Notes under the pieces: generated by a model | What the model was told of the DNA's origin: nothing | Database searches by the model: none | What the model saw: only the letters and a program-made list of their open reading frames with translations | Assembly (NCBI GenBank): GCA_946480545.1 | Contig: CAMLKY010000127.1 | Coordinates: forward strand, 1-6,385 | From: an uncultured Acidobacteriota bacterium | Lineage (GTDB): Bacteria; Acidobacteriota; Blastocatellia; Pyrinomonadales; Pyrinomonadaceae | Direction of reading: 5' to 3' | Length of the DNA stretch: 6,385 nucleotides | Program-made: the position numbers and the translations under genes | In this document: piece by piece, positions 6,236-6,385 of the stretch | How positions within the stretch are numbered: the stretch's first letter is position 1 | Layout of the letters: the number at the start of each line of letters is the position of its first letter

Positions 6236-6360
6236 GAACGCGGATCACGCGGATTCGGGCGTCTCTTTTCGTGCTCTTGTTCGCGTAATTTCGCGTAAGC
6301 TCGTGGTTCCAGTCCGCAAGCCCATTGCCTCGAATCAAGAGCTCGCACGAAATTGCACGA
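6236..6360. repeat. decayed non-coding intergenic repeat after argH
   Basis: The 168 bp from the argH stop to the window end hold no supported gene or clear terminator. Instead there are paired short motifs about 10 bp apart: ACGCGGAT at 6238-6245 and 6247-6254, TTCGCGTAA at 6280-6288 and 6290-6298, and GCACGA at 6345-6350 and 6355-6360. The first two pairs are roughly inverse complements of each other. GCTCTTG (6273-6279) is an exact inverse of CAAGAGC (6336-6342). The ACGCGGAT/TTCGCG vocabulary resembles dispersed intergenic repeats of several environmental phyla, as I recall them. The limits are approximate. Confidence 0.45.
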
Positions 6361-6385
6361 TCTAAAAAGTAATCCGCCCGATCGG

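Noticed and set aside
6218..6236. Rho-independent terminator after argH at the T-run 6230-6235
   Set aside because: Six Ts are present, but I found no stable stem immediately before them.
6177..6365. 62-codon plus-strand open frame at the right end
   Set aside because: Its first part overlaps the end of argH in another frame and the rest is a translation of the decayed repeat; no ribosome site or protein motif.

Overview
The window is a stretch of bacterial chromosome of moderate to high GC content. It is densely coded in the middle and rich in repeats at both ends. No rRNA or tRNA is present to place it. The RAYT-type transposase of the TYGTWLHGDPRGSVDR kind, the small GC-rich intergenic hairpin repeats and the decayed 'ACGCGGAT' repeat are what I would expect from an environmental lineage such as Acidobacteriota or a planctomycete-like group. 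That placement is an inference of low confidence.

Layout. Positions 1-890 hold a self-contained 'REPtron'. A single-domain HUH/Y1 REP-associated transposase gene lies on the minus strand (90-659). It is bracketed by three copies of a ~30-bp hairpin repeat: one on its 3' side (23-52, plus orientation) and two on its 5' side (703-730 and 815-844, minus orientation). The third copy is followed by a T-run on the minus strand and could end argG transcription. A short run of 7-bp tandem repeats (859-883) sits between it and argG.

Positions 891-2090 hold argG (argininosuccinate synthase, minus strand). An 83-bp AT-rich divergent promoter region (2091-2173), with an imperfect palindrome near its centre, separates it from a plus-strand operon. 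The operon has three tightly packed genes: a soluble MgtE-N/CBS protein lacking the MgtE channel domain (2174-3412), an Nramp-superfamily transporter (3409-4800) that overlaps it by 4 bp, and argH (argininosuccinate lyase, 4814-6217) 13 bp further on. The last ~170 bp hold a decayed dispersed-type repeat and no gene.

How the genes fit together. ArgG and ArgH carry out the last two steps of arginine synthesis (citrulline + Asp -> argininosuccinate -> arginine + fumarate) and are read from either side of the same promoter region. The pair between them looks like a two-part metal transport system, with a cytosolic Mg2+/nucleotide-sensor-like protein co-translated with a transporter. The transporter has lost the canonical Nramp DPGN and MPH signatures (here DAGG and TPY), so Mg2+ or another hard cation is a better guess than Mn2+/Fe2+. 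This sensor-transporter pair and the hairpin repeats around the transposase are the two most interesting things in the window.
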